Shown: piece by piece, positions 9,572-19,439 of the stretch
Position numbering within the stretch: position 1 is the first letter of the stretch
Layout: each line of letters opens with the position of its first letter
From: Hippopus hippopus
Lineage: Eukaryota > Mollusca > Bivalvia > Cardiida > Cardiidae
DNA length: 64,000 nucleotides
Direction: 5' to 3'
Assembly: GCA_946811185.2 (NCBI GenBank)
Contig: OX328098.1
Coordinates: 42,905,650-42,969,649, forward strand
Program-made: the position numbers and the translations under genes
The notes under the pieces: model-generated
Told to the model about the DNA's origin: nothing
Database searches by the model: none
The model's input: only the letters and a program-made list of their open reading frames with translations

Positions 9572-9763
9572 ACCATCAAGATATTTTGACACAGTTGTGT
9601 CCATTTTCCACTTAGAATTTTCACTGAAAATCAAGCACTTGCAGCCAAGTGTTTGCATCCACATGCGGTGCTATTGTTTGTGATAATACAATTATAAAGT
9701 ACACTTTGAAGATACTCTTAGTTGCTCTATTACAGAAGGAGACATATCAGATGGGTCCTATAA

Positions 9764-9938
9764 CTCTTTCAGTGCCAAATTAGTAAACTTGTCCTCTTTC
9801 AATGGCTGAATATACCATACTCTGAAACTCAGAAAGACTTTTACCATACAGGTTTGGCTAAACAAGCAAACCAAGTAGGTCCAATATCAGACACCATGAC
9901 TGTTTTATGCACTTCCATATCTGTGGCACTGAAAAGGA
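9764..9938. mobile_element. Probable MITE with CTTTCAGTGCCA inverted ends
   Basis: CTCTTTCAGTGCCAAAT at the left and GTGGCACTGAAAAGG inverted at the right. Internal AACTCAGAAAGACTTTTACC. A related piece, CTTTCAGTGCCAAATG, lies at 63615-63712. Confidence 0.5.
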
Positions 9939-10029
9939 TGAATACTTAAGATGTTCAGTATCTAATGTGTACAATAGTCACTTACAAAAGTAATCAGTAG
10001 AGTGAACTGAACATTAAGATATTCATTTA

Positions 10030-10315
10030 CCCTTTGCCGAGCCCATGTAGTGCAGTAGGAAGTGTACAGGACTTGAGACTAGGGGTCGCTGGTTCAAGGC
10101 CCCAGCTCGGCTTGTTCTTTCTAAGGATTTATTATAGTCACAGTGAAATGATTCATTCCTCTCTCGCCGCTGATCATTGTTTTGACAGTGTTTTTGTCGG
10201 AAAGCAAGCTTTAGAAGAACATTGTGTGAAGTGCTGGTAAAAGAAATTCCAGGAAAGCATGCCTAGATGCACTGGCTGCTGCGATATAACAAAAATGATG
10301 TTGAAAACTGCAGTA
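10030..10315 (+). mobile_element. tRNA-derived SINE
   Basis: Pol III-like head: GCCCATGTAGTGCAGTAGG and B box GGTTCAAGGCC ending near 10110, followed by a body shared with 62050-62335 (GATTCATTCCTCTCTC, TGGTAAAAGAAATTCCAGGA, AAGCATGC). It is a SINE and not a tRNA gene because the acceptor stem is missing and the body is conserved. Confidence 0.5.
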
Positions 10316-10334
10316 AACACCACAAAAACAAACA

Positions 10335-10547
10335 TTAACCCTTTACCAGCTGACATAAACTTAGTTCTGTGCAGTTTGAAAGCTTTGGCAGACCACAAAC
10401 TAACTTTGTCTCAAATGCAAAAATTTGTCTTTGAAGGATTGAAAACATTCTGGGAAAAGGAGAAAATGATAGTAACCAGCGTTTTCTCAAAATGTTTTCA
10501 AAATCCTTTTTCCCGATGGTTGTTTGTGATTGTGTGGTAAAGGTTTA
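10335..10547 (-). mobile_element. Family 1 MITE directly after the SINE
   Basis: TTAACCCTTTACCAGCTGAC start, hairpin shortened on the right, TGTGTGGTAAAGGTTTAA end. Confidence 0.5.
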
Positions 10548-10559
10548 ATGGGTTTTTTT

Positions 10560-11260
10560 TGTTCATTTTTTGTTCCATTGAAAACATGAGAGATGTCATT
10601 GATTGTGTCCCAGAATTTTAAGCTCCATTGGGAAAAAGCCAGCCAGCTTACATCATTCTCAGCCCTGTGTTCATTTTGGATGTGTGCATTGTGTGAACTT
10701 TTCTTTCAAATAACTTCTCCCAAACTAACTAGACGGTTTTAACAAAACATTACAGACATAGTCAGTTATGATGCCATAGCCCTGTTTGGAATTCCTTTCA
10801 AGAATTGGGTTCCATAAAGAACTCTGGTTGCCAATGCAACATACTGTAAATCTTTGAAAAAACTTGTTTTCAAAGAGCACAACCTGGTATCCACTACATA
10901 ATTTATTGGTATACACTTTTGTTGGGTCAACCTCTTTCAAACATCTTGATATAATTTGATACATCAAATAGTACTACTGCTATGGGCTTGGCTTATTTTA
11001 TAGTATAAGCTTTACTTAATCATATATAATGTGAACTGGAAATATCTCCTGTGTTTTTTTCCCCCCCATGTCAAAAATTAAAGTACATGTTTTTGCTACT
11101 TTTTATCTCTCTTGATTACGAAAGTACACAGCAACATGTGTTGAATTGTAAACATGAAGCACACTTTGAACAATTCTACTTGTACATACCGGAAGGCATG
11201 TAAAAAGGCAAAGCCTCAAAATGAGCGATGTGAATGATTTGTGGAACAAACATCTAATAA
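10560..11260. other. No gene or recognised repeat
   Basis: AT-rich; includes a C-run after a T-run at about 11057-11068. Short open frames show no motif. Confidence 0.5.
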
Positions 11261-11264
11261 TTCG

Positions 11265-11325
11265 AATGACAGGCTAGATCTTGAAATCATAGTTTTGAGT
11301 TTGAATCCCGGCTTAACCAAAACTA
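11265..11325 (+). repeat. Weak tRNA-like remnant
   Basis: GAGTTTGAATCCCGGC resembles a B box downstream of GACAGGCTAGATCTTGAAAT. A box not convincing. Confidence 0.5.
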
Positions 11326-11540
11326 ATTCTGAGGGTTGTCAAAAGTAGAATGCATTCTTCTTGCGTAGATGTATACATGTGAAATAGATCAAATGGTCCC
11401 GGATTCTCTTAACAAAATAAAGACAGTTCCCCAACAATTTTGTTAATTTAGGTTCAAAGTCAAATAACTTGATTCTATATGCATGTTGAAATCAATGTCT
11501 GACACCATACAAACAAATGATTCTTCATGGATTGTAAGCA

Positions 11541-12490
11541 GTGGGCTTGTTATTCCCTGCCGAAGGTGGAGGGATATAGTTTTAGCGTTGTCCGTCCGTC
11601 CAGGTTATGTCGGGTCAAAAACTAGGTCACTAGGTCATATCTTAGAAAATCCTTGTGTACGCTCTAGAGGCCACTTTTTCAATCTAAAACTCTTGAAAGT
11701 TGGTCAGAATGTTTGTCTTGGTGATATCTCAGACAAATTTGGAAATGGGTCATGTAGGGTGAAAAACTAGGTCATTAGCCTAAAAAATTCTTGTGTACAC
11801 TCTAGAGGCCACAGTTTTAGTGCAATACTCATGAAACTTAGTGAGAATGTTTGTCTTGATGAATTTTTGGACTAGTCTGAAAATGAGTCATCTAGCATCA
11901 TAAACTAGGTCACTAAGTTAAATCTTAGAAAAACCTTGTGTACACTCTAGAGGCCATATTTTCAGTCAAATACTCATGAAAGTTGGTCAGAATGTTTGTC
12001 ATAATGATATCTTGAATGAGATTGAAAACGGGTAACATCGGGTCTAAACTAGGTTACCAGGTCAAATCTTTAAAATAGCTTCTGTAGCTCTGGAGTCATC
12101 ATTTTCTGTCAGATACTTTTGAGAATTAGTCAGAATGTTTTCCTTGATGATCAATATGATGAAAATGGGTCACATTGGGTAAAATACTAGGTTGCCATGT
12201 CAAATCCTGGAAATCTAGAGGCTACATTTTCTGTCCATTACTTATGGTTAGAATCTTTGAATTGATTATATCTACAATGGGAAAAGGGGCTGTGTTTGGC
12301 TAAAAAGTAGGTCACTGAGAGAAATTCTAGAAAAAGCTTGTATACAAGCTAGAGGCCAAATTTTCATTCCAATAATTATGAAAGCTTGGTAGAATGTTTG
12401 TCATAATGTCTCAGAAGAGATTGAAAATGGGTCATGTTTGGTCGAAAGACTCAGGTCAGCGACTTCAGGGCCATCATGGCCCTCTTGTTT
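11541..12490 (+). mobile_element. Helitron/pearl-like element with internal tandem units
   Basis: Contains CCGAAGGTGGAGGGATATAG and GTCCGTCCGTCC at the left, about six degenerate units with ACACTCTAGAGGCCA and TCAGAATGTTTGTC, and GGGCCATCATGGCCCTCTTG at the right end. The left border is approximate. Confidence 0.5.
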
Positions 12491-12617
12491 AAAATCTTTG
12501 CCCGTAAAGTTTCCATTGTCGACCATTATTGATATGCCTTTGATCGTCAGGCCATCCATTCGTTTTTTTAGCAACTTTGTATCCGCTCTACATCTCTTGA
12601 ACTTTTGTCTAATTTAA

Positions 12618-12832
12618 ATCTTTCCATACCATAGACAACACCAAAATCTTTTGTGGACAGTGTAGATCTAGATCAGACAGCACAGAACATGCAGTCTGAT
12701 CTATGATCTACAATGTCCACTACTTAATTCTAAATTATGAACGACCTGTCTCTTGATCTTGCAGCAGAACTGTATTTGTAGCATTTGAGAAAATGCAGTT
12801 TATTTATTCAGTAATAAAAGAGTTAAAGGCCC
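12618..12832 (+). mobile_element. Family 3 MITE with TTAA borders
   Basis: TTAA at 12614-12617 and 12833-12836; starts ATCTTTCCATACCATAGAC, ends CAGTAATAAAAGAG. Central GATCAGACAGCACAGAACAT then GCAGTCTGATC hairpin. Mirror orientation of the copy at 2573-2745. Confidence 0.5.
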
Positions 12833-12838
12833 AGTAAA

Positions 12839-13173
12839 AGCCAAAAGATCAAAGCAGGTGTCATAATACATTTAAATTTACATCATACCATTTAAAAGTA
12901 TGAAAAATATTGTGGAGATGACAGTCTGTTATTGTGTGGTTGGGCCATGTTAGTTGTTGGCAGAAAAAAGAATTTTAAAATCAGGCAAAAAGTAAACAAA
13001 AGACACAGCTACCTGGCAGGTTTTAACCTAGTTTTGAAATTAATTTCTCTGTCGGCAAGTAACACTTGGACCGACTGTAAAATGACAGATTGTCATCTTC
13101 ACAATAATTTACATACTTTTAAATGGTATAATACAATAGTGCATTTAAACACCCACTTTGTTTACTTTTGGGC
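12839..13173. mobile_element. Foldback element with about 100-bp inverted arms
   Basis: Left arm includes ACATCATACCATTTAAAAGT then ATGAAAAATATTGTGGAGAT; the right arm is the complement with CATACTTTTAAATGGTATAA. Outer ends GCCCAGTAAAAG and CTTTTGGGC. Starts two bases after the TTAA of the family 3 MITE. Confidence 0.5.
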
Positions 13174-13199
13174 TTTCTTGTTACCTTAAGAAATATTTC

Positions 13200-13480
13200 T
13201 CACATGCAAGTGGATAAAATGATGTTGAGAATAGAGGTTCCAGATGCCATGTTCTACGATCAGCTTGTTACTGCAGGGGATCAAATGTCACATGCTTGTG
13301 TCGGCTCCGTATCTCTTGAAACCCTTGTGTGATTTTAAAAATATTTTACACATGGGTGCACCTTGATAAGACAACGTGGAGATCAGAGGCATCTGATGCT
13401 GAGCTCCAAGGTCAAGGTCACAGCAAGGCTTTTAAGATGACATGCTCTGTATAGCTTCCTTCAGGAATATGTTGTGAAAT
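13200..13480 (+). repeat. Likely remnant of a Helitron-like tandem-unit element
   Basis: GGTTCCAGATGCCATGTTC, CCGTATCTCTTGAAACCCTT and AAGGTCAAGGTCACAGCAAG resemble units of the other arrays, but neither end is present. Confidence 0.5.
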
Positions 13481-13484
13481 TCTA

Positions 13485-13935
13485 GACTGATGGAAATTGT
13501 AGTGGACACGATGTGTTATTAGGATCTTTTTAATACCTCTTGTATATCAACTTCCATTTATCACCATCATTTCAAATATTTATTGGTTTTTTATATGATG
13601 ATACAGCATAGAGTAAATACAATTAAGACATACTTCCCAACTGATGTAAAACATTACTATTTGCCGATACAGGTTGACTTCATCGGTGTGGTTCTGTAAA
13701 GCTGTATTGGAATATTGGTATCCCAGAACCCCAGTCTACACATCCTGTTGTGATTATGTGGTACAATCTTCCCAATTTCTATGGGAAATTCTGACATTAA
13801 TGATACTTGTGTTGTGTTAGTAAAAAAAAAAAATCATTAGGGTAGTTTATTTCTGCTGTGTAGGAAAAAAATTGTGAGGATGATGGCACATTTCTAAGAG
13901 ATTTCATGGAGCATTTTGTGATTCCTACACATGTA
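13485..13935. other. No gene or recognised repeat
   Basis: AT-rich sequence with an A-run near 13822; nothing supported. Confidence 0.5.
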
Positions 13936-13937
13936 CA

Positions 13938-14380
13938 TGGGCCATGCTTTTTTAAAAGGGGGTTTGATGTATCTGCAGAAAGTATCGACTCATGTCAGCC
14001 TGCGCTGTCAGCACAGGTTGAGGACCATTCTTCCTCATGATCCAGTTGGTTGTTAGATAAATGGATTTTATGGATCCATAATTATGTGATGACTTGTCTG
14101 CTATAATGCATCAAAGACATGCATTAACCCTTTACCAAACAATCCCTGGTTTTTACGACCCTGAGATAGAAGTCTTTTGAAAACATTGTGGGAAAAGGAG
14201 AAAATGCTGGTAACCAGCATTTTCTCCTTTTCCCACAATGTTTTCTACCCTGCCGGAAACAAATTTCAATTTTTGAGTTACATATATTTTGTCGTCTGCA
14301 ACTGCTTTCAATTTGGACCAGTCTAAAATTTTGTCGTTTGGTAAAGAGTTAAACCCCTTTTGATCAGAATATGGCTCACA
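13938..14380 (+). mobile_element. Family 2 MITE interrupted by a family 1 MITE
   Basis: Left part GGGCCATGCTTTTTTAAAAG to GACATGCA (13938-14123); right part ACCCCTTTTGATCAGAATAT then GGCTCAC (14352-14380). Removing the insert gives GCATTAAACCCC, the usual family 2 sequence. Confidence 0.5.
14124..14351 (+). mobile_element. Family 1 MITE, near-perfect, nested in family 2
   Basis: Flanked by TTAA on both sides. Starts CCCTTTACCAAACAATCCC, ends CGTTTGGTAAAGAG. Central hairpin has perfect 33-base arms around one unpaired base. Confidence 0.5.
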
Positions 14381-14548
14381 ATGACTTGTAGATGCATACA
14401 CAAGATGATGACCTTTTAAAACATTGTGACAAAAATGGATCATATTGTCAGATATGATTTATGTCTCTTTTACCACAATACATCATACTGTTTTCAGTTT
14501 TGATGGTCAATCTGTAACAAATATATTTCCATTCAAACTTTTCCTTAA

Positions 14549-14768
14549 CAGTGTTAACTGTTGGACTTTTCAAAGTCCAAAGCATTTGTGGATGGCAAAT
14601 TAACTTTGGCACAAATTATGGGGATCTGTCTTTTAAAGAGTAGACAACAATGTGGGAAAAGGAGAAAACGCTGGTTTCCAGCATTTTCTCCTTTTCCCAC
14701 TATATTTTTTAAAAAAGCTGCTTCCTCATGGTCATTAAAACTCAGGATTGTGTAGTACAGTGTTTAAA
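14549..14768 (-). mobile_element. Family 1 MITE
   Basis: Starts TTAACAGTGTTAACTGTTGG; GGCACAAATTATGGGGATCT; hairpin GGGAAAAGGAGAAAACGCTG; end GTGTAGTACAGTGTTTAA. Confidence 0.5.
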
Positions 14769-14769
14769 G

Positions 14770-15640
14770 GTTACAATGCAGTGATCTTTGCAAATTTGGC
14801 TGATATAACATCATTTTCTGATAAACAGATATTTTAAATAGATGTGAACTTTAACTTCTTGGTGTAACAGTAAGAGTTTACTCCCCGCAGCCTGCTGGAT
14901 TACTTAATGAAAATGTTGCCTTTTGATTATTAGTGCATACAGTTTAAAGGCAATTGTGTGTCACTTAGTAAAATATTATGGGTTTCACTAGATGATATTT
15001 CGTTAGAAATATAATAAAAAGAAAAGAACAAATCTTTTGATCAATTAACTACATTCCTAAATATACTTAAACATTAATTCAGAAATTCATCATACCCATT
15101 CTCTACTATTCCTTTGAATTTTTGTGTGTATAAAAGTATCGAAATTTACACTATACACTAGTTTCGAAATAATTTTATCCTGTCACCTCCTATAAACCCC
15201 ATGCATCATATAAACTTGTTGATATAATTATGGTCAGTTTACCACATGTATAGGTTTATTATATCAGTTGGTCGTCTGATCAAGGTTTATTAGGCTAGTT
15301 GTTCATGTGCCCAGCCGGAACTACTTTTGCTGGTACATGAAATCAATATTTTACAATAAAATTATTGATTAAAATAAGATGCCAGTGTTGATTTTTCTTA
15401 TTATTTGAAATGATAGAATTCTTCTACATTCTTTTTCTGCGGATAAACGTAAGATTTATGATGTAGTCAATATCAATCACCAAGTCTTTACTATTCCAGC
15501 CTCTGTTACTGCAGCTGCATAATCCAGAATGTTTTACATAGTCCTTCATTTTGTCTCATAGTGAAAAAGATGTAGACCGTATAAAGATTCTGTGTGTGTT
15601 ATTTCGAGCGAAATATTCAATTAAGTCGGATATGGGTCAT
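14770..15640. other. No gene or recognised repeat
   Basis: Very AT-rich stretch without supported features. Confidence 0.5.
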
Positions 15641-15660
15641 AAATGAGAAACAGGATAAAT

Positions 15661-15777
15661 AGAATGGATGGTTGGTGTCTTGGATGGGTTAAGTTTATCG
15701 GGCTTGGCTATGGAATATATCCGGTTTGCCTTTGGCCTGATAAATTTAACCCATCCAAGACACAAGCCATCTGTTCT
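15661..15777. mobile_element. Foldback MITE, about 44-bp arms
   Basis: AGAATGGATGGTTGGTGTCT then TGGATGGGTTAAGTTTATC, inverted as GATAAATTTAACCCATCCAA then GACACAAGCCATCTGTTCT. Loop of about 29 bases. Confidence 0.5.
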
Positions 15778-16093
15778 CTATGTATATCTGAAATAAAAGT
15801 TGTATATGATGTAATTCTAAATGGACTATGGAGGATATAAAAATGACAGCCACAAATCATAGTGATAGAACAGAAAGCCAGCAGAGGCAGGACAGCAACC
15901 ATATCATTGGAGGTTAGATACTGGCATCTTTTTTGACTCTTTTTGTCTTTAAACTCATTCTTTCTATGAAAAATATTCTTTGTTGACATTCTATTTAGAG
16001 CTATCTTGAATTACACTGTTTCCTTACTTAACTAATGCTGTCCATAAAATGCTTATCTAGAGTTAGCATGTGTGGGGTAGACTGCCATACAAA

Positions 16094-16256
16094 TGAGCCA
16101 TGCTCTATGAAGAGGGGGGGTTCTAATACATCTGTGATAAATCTGTCAGTTGTTATACACAATGGATTTTTGAATCCATAATTAAATGATGACTTGTTTC
16201 GTATCATGCATCATAGAGATGCATAAAACCCCCTTTTGCCAGAGTAATGGCTCAGA
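16094..16256 (+). mobile_element. Family 2 MITE, internally deleted
   Basis: GAGCCATGCTCTATGAAGAG start and CCCTTTTGCCAGAGTAATGG then CTC end; the central CAGCCTGTGCAG palindrome is lost. Confidence 0.5.
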
Positions 16257-16507
16257 TGAATGAACAACATCTGCTTGTGGAATGGAACCATATATTATCA
16301 CATGATGACAGCAGTCAGATGCTGGTTTAGTCACATTTTCTTCCAAAGTTTTATGAAAAGTAAATCTAGTTTTTAGCAGCCTGATTTTGATATACATTGT
16401 CCAGGAAAGCATCTTCTTTGCTTAAGAATGCGAGATTGAGAATAGCTAGTTTTGAAGAGAAGAAGAAACCAATTGTAAGAAATGATGTAAGAGTGCCAAG
16501 AATGTTT

Positions 16508-16702
16508 TAACTCTTTACCAAACAACAAAATTTAAGGATTGTTCAAATTGAAAACAGTTGCAAATGACAAAATGTGTGAAAACTGTGGGAAAATGAAAAA
16601 TGATGGTTACCATCATTCATTTTCTCATTTTCCCACATTGTTTACAAAAGCTTTCTTTTTCAGGATTGCTTAATTTTGAGATTACATGGTTAAGGGTTAA
16701 AC
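16508..16702 (-). mobile_element. Family 1 MITE
   Basis: TTAACTCTTTACCAAACAAC start, GATTACATGGTTAAGGGTTAA end, shortened left arm. Confidence 0.5.
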
Positions 16703-17156
16703 AAACCCAGCAACTGCTGAAATGTTTACTTGAATCTCTCTTGCTACTGCTCATAATCATTGGCAAAGTCCTTGCTTTTATCTTGAAGTTTTTGGGTCTT
16801 CTTGGGTCCAGAATGAAACTTAGTCAGTATGCCTGTGCTGATCATTATCAATTTAGGACCATGCAGAAAAAAAGAAAATGGATCATATTTGGTCAAAATG
16901 TAAGTCACTATGTCAGTTCTCCCTCAGGCTTGTTAAGTAAAGGGTTAAGCATTCATTTTCTAGACTGGATGATAATTTCCGCTGACATCCCTCTGTACCA
17001 TGGAAATGACATGAAGTCTTGTATGTTATCAAAGCTTCATCTAATACTAAGAGTAGGAAATAATTCTCTTAGACATCTTATTCTTCCGGAGAACTTTCTC
17101 CAAAATATTGAACGAAGCCACCTTAGTAGCTGGAAGGCAGTTTCTGAACATTGTTT

Positions 17157-17382
17157 GACCCTTTACCACACAATCACTTTTTTCACAACCCTGAAGAAGA
17201 ATGCTTTTGAAAACATAGTGAGAAAAGGAGATAATGTTGGTAACCAGCTTTCAATCTTTTTCCCACAATGTTTTCTACTCTTCCCAAAACAAATTTCAGT
17301 TTTTGAGTCACATTTATTTTGTCCTCTGCAAATGCTTTTGATTTGGAGCAGTCTAAAATTTTGTCATTTTGTAAAGAATTAT
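17157..17382 (+). mobile_element. Family 1 MITE
   Basis: GACCCTTTACCACACAATCA start, ATTTTGTCATTTTGTAAAGA end, hairpin at 17209-17275 with several mismatches. Confidence 0.5.
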
Positions 17383-17494
17383 TGATTTAGATTTATTTTG
17401 TCAAAATATAAGTTTTGTATTTTTAGACTCTATATCTTTTGAATGACTTTTTTTCCAGGTGGTCTGCAAATGTTTTCAATTCGGATGAATTTAA

Positions 17495-17702
17495 CCCTTG
17501 TTTTGCTAAAGAAAGATAAATAAAACTTCGAAGTCAATAGTAAAAACCAGAATAATGTTTTCTCAAACTTATTTTTTGAAGAAAAATATCTCCTTATCGG
17601 ACAGTGTAGATCCAAGATCAGACTGCACATTCTGTGCAGTCTGATCTTGATCTACGCTGTCCGCCAAAGGTCAGTGAGTTGCGCTCAGCAGCTGAAGGGT
17701 TA
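17495..17702 (+). mobile_element. Family 3-type MITE, TTAACCCTT subfamily
   Basis: TTAA at 17491-17494 then CCCTTGTTTTGCTAAAG; right end CAGCAGCTGAAGGGTTA. Central AAGATCAGACTGCACA, loop TTC, TGTGCAGTCTGATCTT is perfect. Confidence 0.5.
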
Positions 17703-17712
17703 TAGTTGTTTT

Positions 17713-17900
17713 TGTCTGGTAAAGAATTCATGCTTTAGCAGGCAGCAGTTTTAGACATGTCTGAATATTGAGTGCATTTTGCAAGATGGTAAATTGTTTC
17801 ATAATTTAGTGGCTCAAATCATGGCATTTCTCATGGCTGATAACCAGCATTTTCTCCTTTTCCCACATTGTTTTCTATCTATTCCAGGTCTAATACTATC
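17713..17900. mobile_element. Rearranged family 1 MITE
   Basis: TGGCTCAAATCATGGCATTT from one arm type and TAACCAGCATTTTCTCC then CCACATTGTTTTCTATC from the other; inner arm mostly deleted. Confidence 0.5.
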
Positions 17901-17967
17901 CTTTGAAAACATTTTTGAATTGTCATCTATAAATTCAATCAGTGGAACTACAATGTCAATGGTGAGA

Positions 17968-18232
17968 CCATTTGAGCCATGCTCTGTGAAAAAGGGGCTT
18001 AATGCATCAGCGAAAAGAATCAATCCAGGTCAGCCTGTGCAGTCTGCACAGGCTGACCTGGGCCAAAACCTTTTGCTATTGGTCAATTTTCTGTATGCCT
18101 AAGTCTATCTCATGATTAAGTTGGTTGCTAAAAAAAAACTGGGCATTATGGATCCATAAGTATGTGATGGCTTACTTGGTACCATGGATAACGAAGATGC
18201 ATTAAGCCCCCTTTTTCCAGAGCATGGCTCAT
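17968..18232 (+). mobile_element. Family 2 MITE, best-preserved copy
   Basis: Ends TGAGCCATGCTCTG and inverted CAGAGCATGGCTCA. Near the left end a perfect hairpin, CCAGGTCAGCCTGTGCAG at 18025-18042 with its complement at 18044-18061, and a TTATGGATCCATAA palindrome further in. Confidence 0.5.
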
Positions 18233-18339
18233 TTATTTTTGAGTCAGAGTGACAAATAAAGTTTCTTTTCTATATAATATCGTGATTTTTTGCCCTCTGA
18301 TGAAGCTTTTTTGTTAGACTTCTAGAGCATTGTAAAGGA

Positions 18340-18542
18340 TGATACTCTTCCCTGAGTACAACATTTAGGTCTCATTCAAAATTAAACCATTTGCAAACAA
18401 CGGATGTGCATGGACAGGATTTGGTAGGAAAACATTGTGGGTAAAGTAGAAAATACTGGTTACCATCATTTTGTTCTTTTCACAAAATGTTTCCAAAAGC
18501 TTGAGGGTTTTAAAAAGTGGTATCATTTGCTAGATGGTTAAA
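18340..18542 (-). mobile_element. Family 1 MITE, diverged
   Basis: TTAGGTCTCATTCAAAATTA, hairpin around 18430-18490, end TTTGCTAGATGGTTAA. Confidence 0.5.
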
Positions 18543-18799
18543 GCCATTTGCAGTCTGTAACCCCTTGACTGCTAAAATGCAATGAACATTTTTCATGTAT
18601 GAGAAAATTCTTTCTATAAAAATTCCGAGGCTTTTTTGGCAAGTTATCACAGCATGTTGATCAATGACAACATTTGCTCTTTTATGTGGTCTGATCTTCA
18701 GCGCACACTGCACAATAGCGCCTGAAGTTTCATGTTTCATGTAGCATGCAAAATGTGTTCATCTAATCCTCTTGATTAGTCTGTCACTAGCACAGTTGC

Positions 18800-18990
18800 T
18801 GCTTCATGTCCACCCTTAGGCTGCTGAATATGACTCACTTTGCTTATGCAGATAGTTTAGGTCAAGATCAGACTGTGTGGAACATACAGTCTGATCTTTG
18901 ATCTATGCTATCTGATTTGATGAGATATTTTTGAGTGAAAGCAACTTTGAAAATTGCAATAATTGGGGTTGTACTATTGGCTGAAAATAT
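18800..18990 (+). mobile_element. Family 3 MITE
   Basis: GTCAAGATCAGACTGTGTGG then CATACAGTCTGATCTTTGAT palindrome, with CTTAGGCTGCTGAATATGAC upstream as in the copy at 49505. Confidence 0.5.
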
Positions 18991-19136
18991 GTCTGTCTGA
19001 TTTATAGGGCAGTTCCAAGATTTTATAGATGTTACCTCATATTGTATTGGACAGTAAATCCAGAAAACATGATGAAGATTACAGAGGAACAGGATTCTAG
19101 AAGAGGAATTTTCTAAGCCCACCTGAGCACAGTCTT

Positions 19137-19352
19137 TTACTCTTTTATCAAACATCAAAATTGTAGACTTGTCCACATTAAAAGCATTTGCAGATGACAT
19201 ATCAAATGAGGCTCATATCACGGGGTATGCCTTTAATAGTATAGAAAACATTGTGGGAAAAGGAGAAAATGCTAGTTACTAGCATTTTCTCTTTTTCCCA
19301 CAATGTTTTCAAAAGCCCCTTTTCGCAGGGTCGTGATTGTTTAGTAAAGGGT
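19137..19352 (-). mobile_element. Family 1 MITE
   Basis: TACTCTTTTATCAAACATCA start; hairpin GAAAACATTGTGGGAAAAGG with intact right arm apart from one missing base; TTGTTTAGTAAAGGGTC end. A right-arm fragment of another copy follows at 19369-19425. Confidence 0.5.
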
Positions 19353-19439
19353 CAGATCTTTCTTGTTTTCAAAAGCCTCCTTCATCAGAGTTGTTAAAAC
19401 TCAGGATTGTGTGTTAAAGGGTGAAAGTCAGTTGTTTTT

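Larger units (their letters stand above)
8720..9670 (+). mobile_element. Tandem-unit interspersed element (family D), interrupted by the TRIM
   Basis: Starts AGCTTGGTTGTTTTC and holds two copies of a unit with TACTGAAGATATTTRCT and GACACAGTTATGCCCC. Ends near 9670 with GCTATTGTTT. Related copies at 56585-57065 and 59073-59322. The host sequence resumes right after the TRIM at 9572. Confidence 0.5.

Noticed and set aside
16600..17385. 261-codon forward frame
   Set aside because: It begins and ends inside family 1 MITEs and contains MITE-derived peptide; no recognisable domain.
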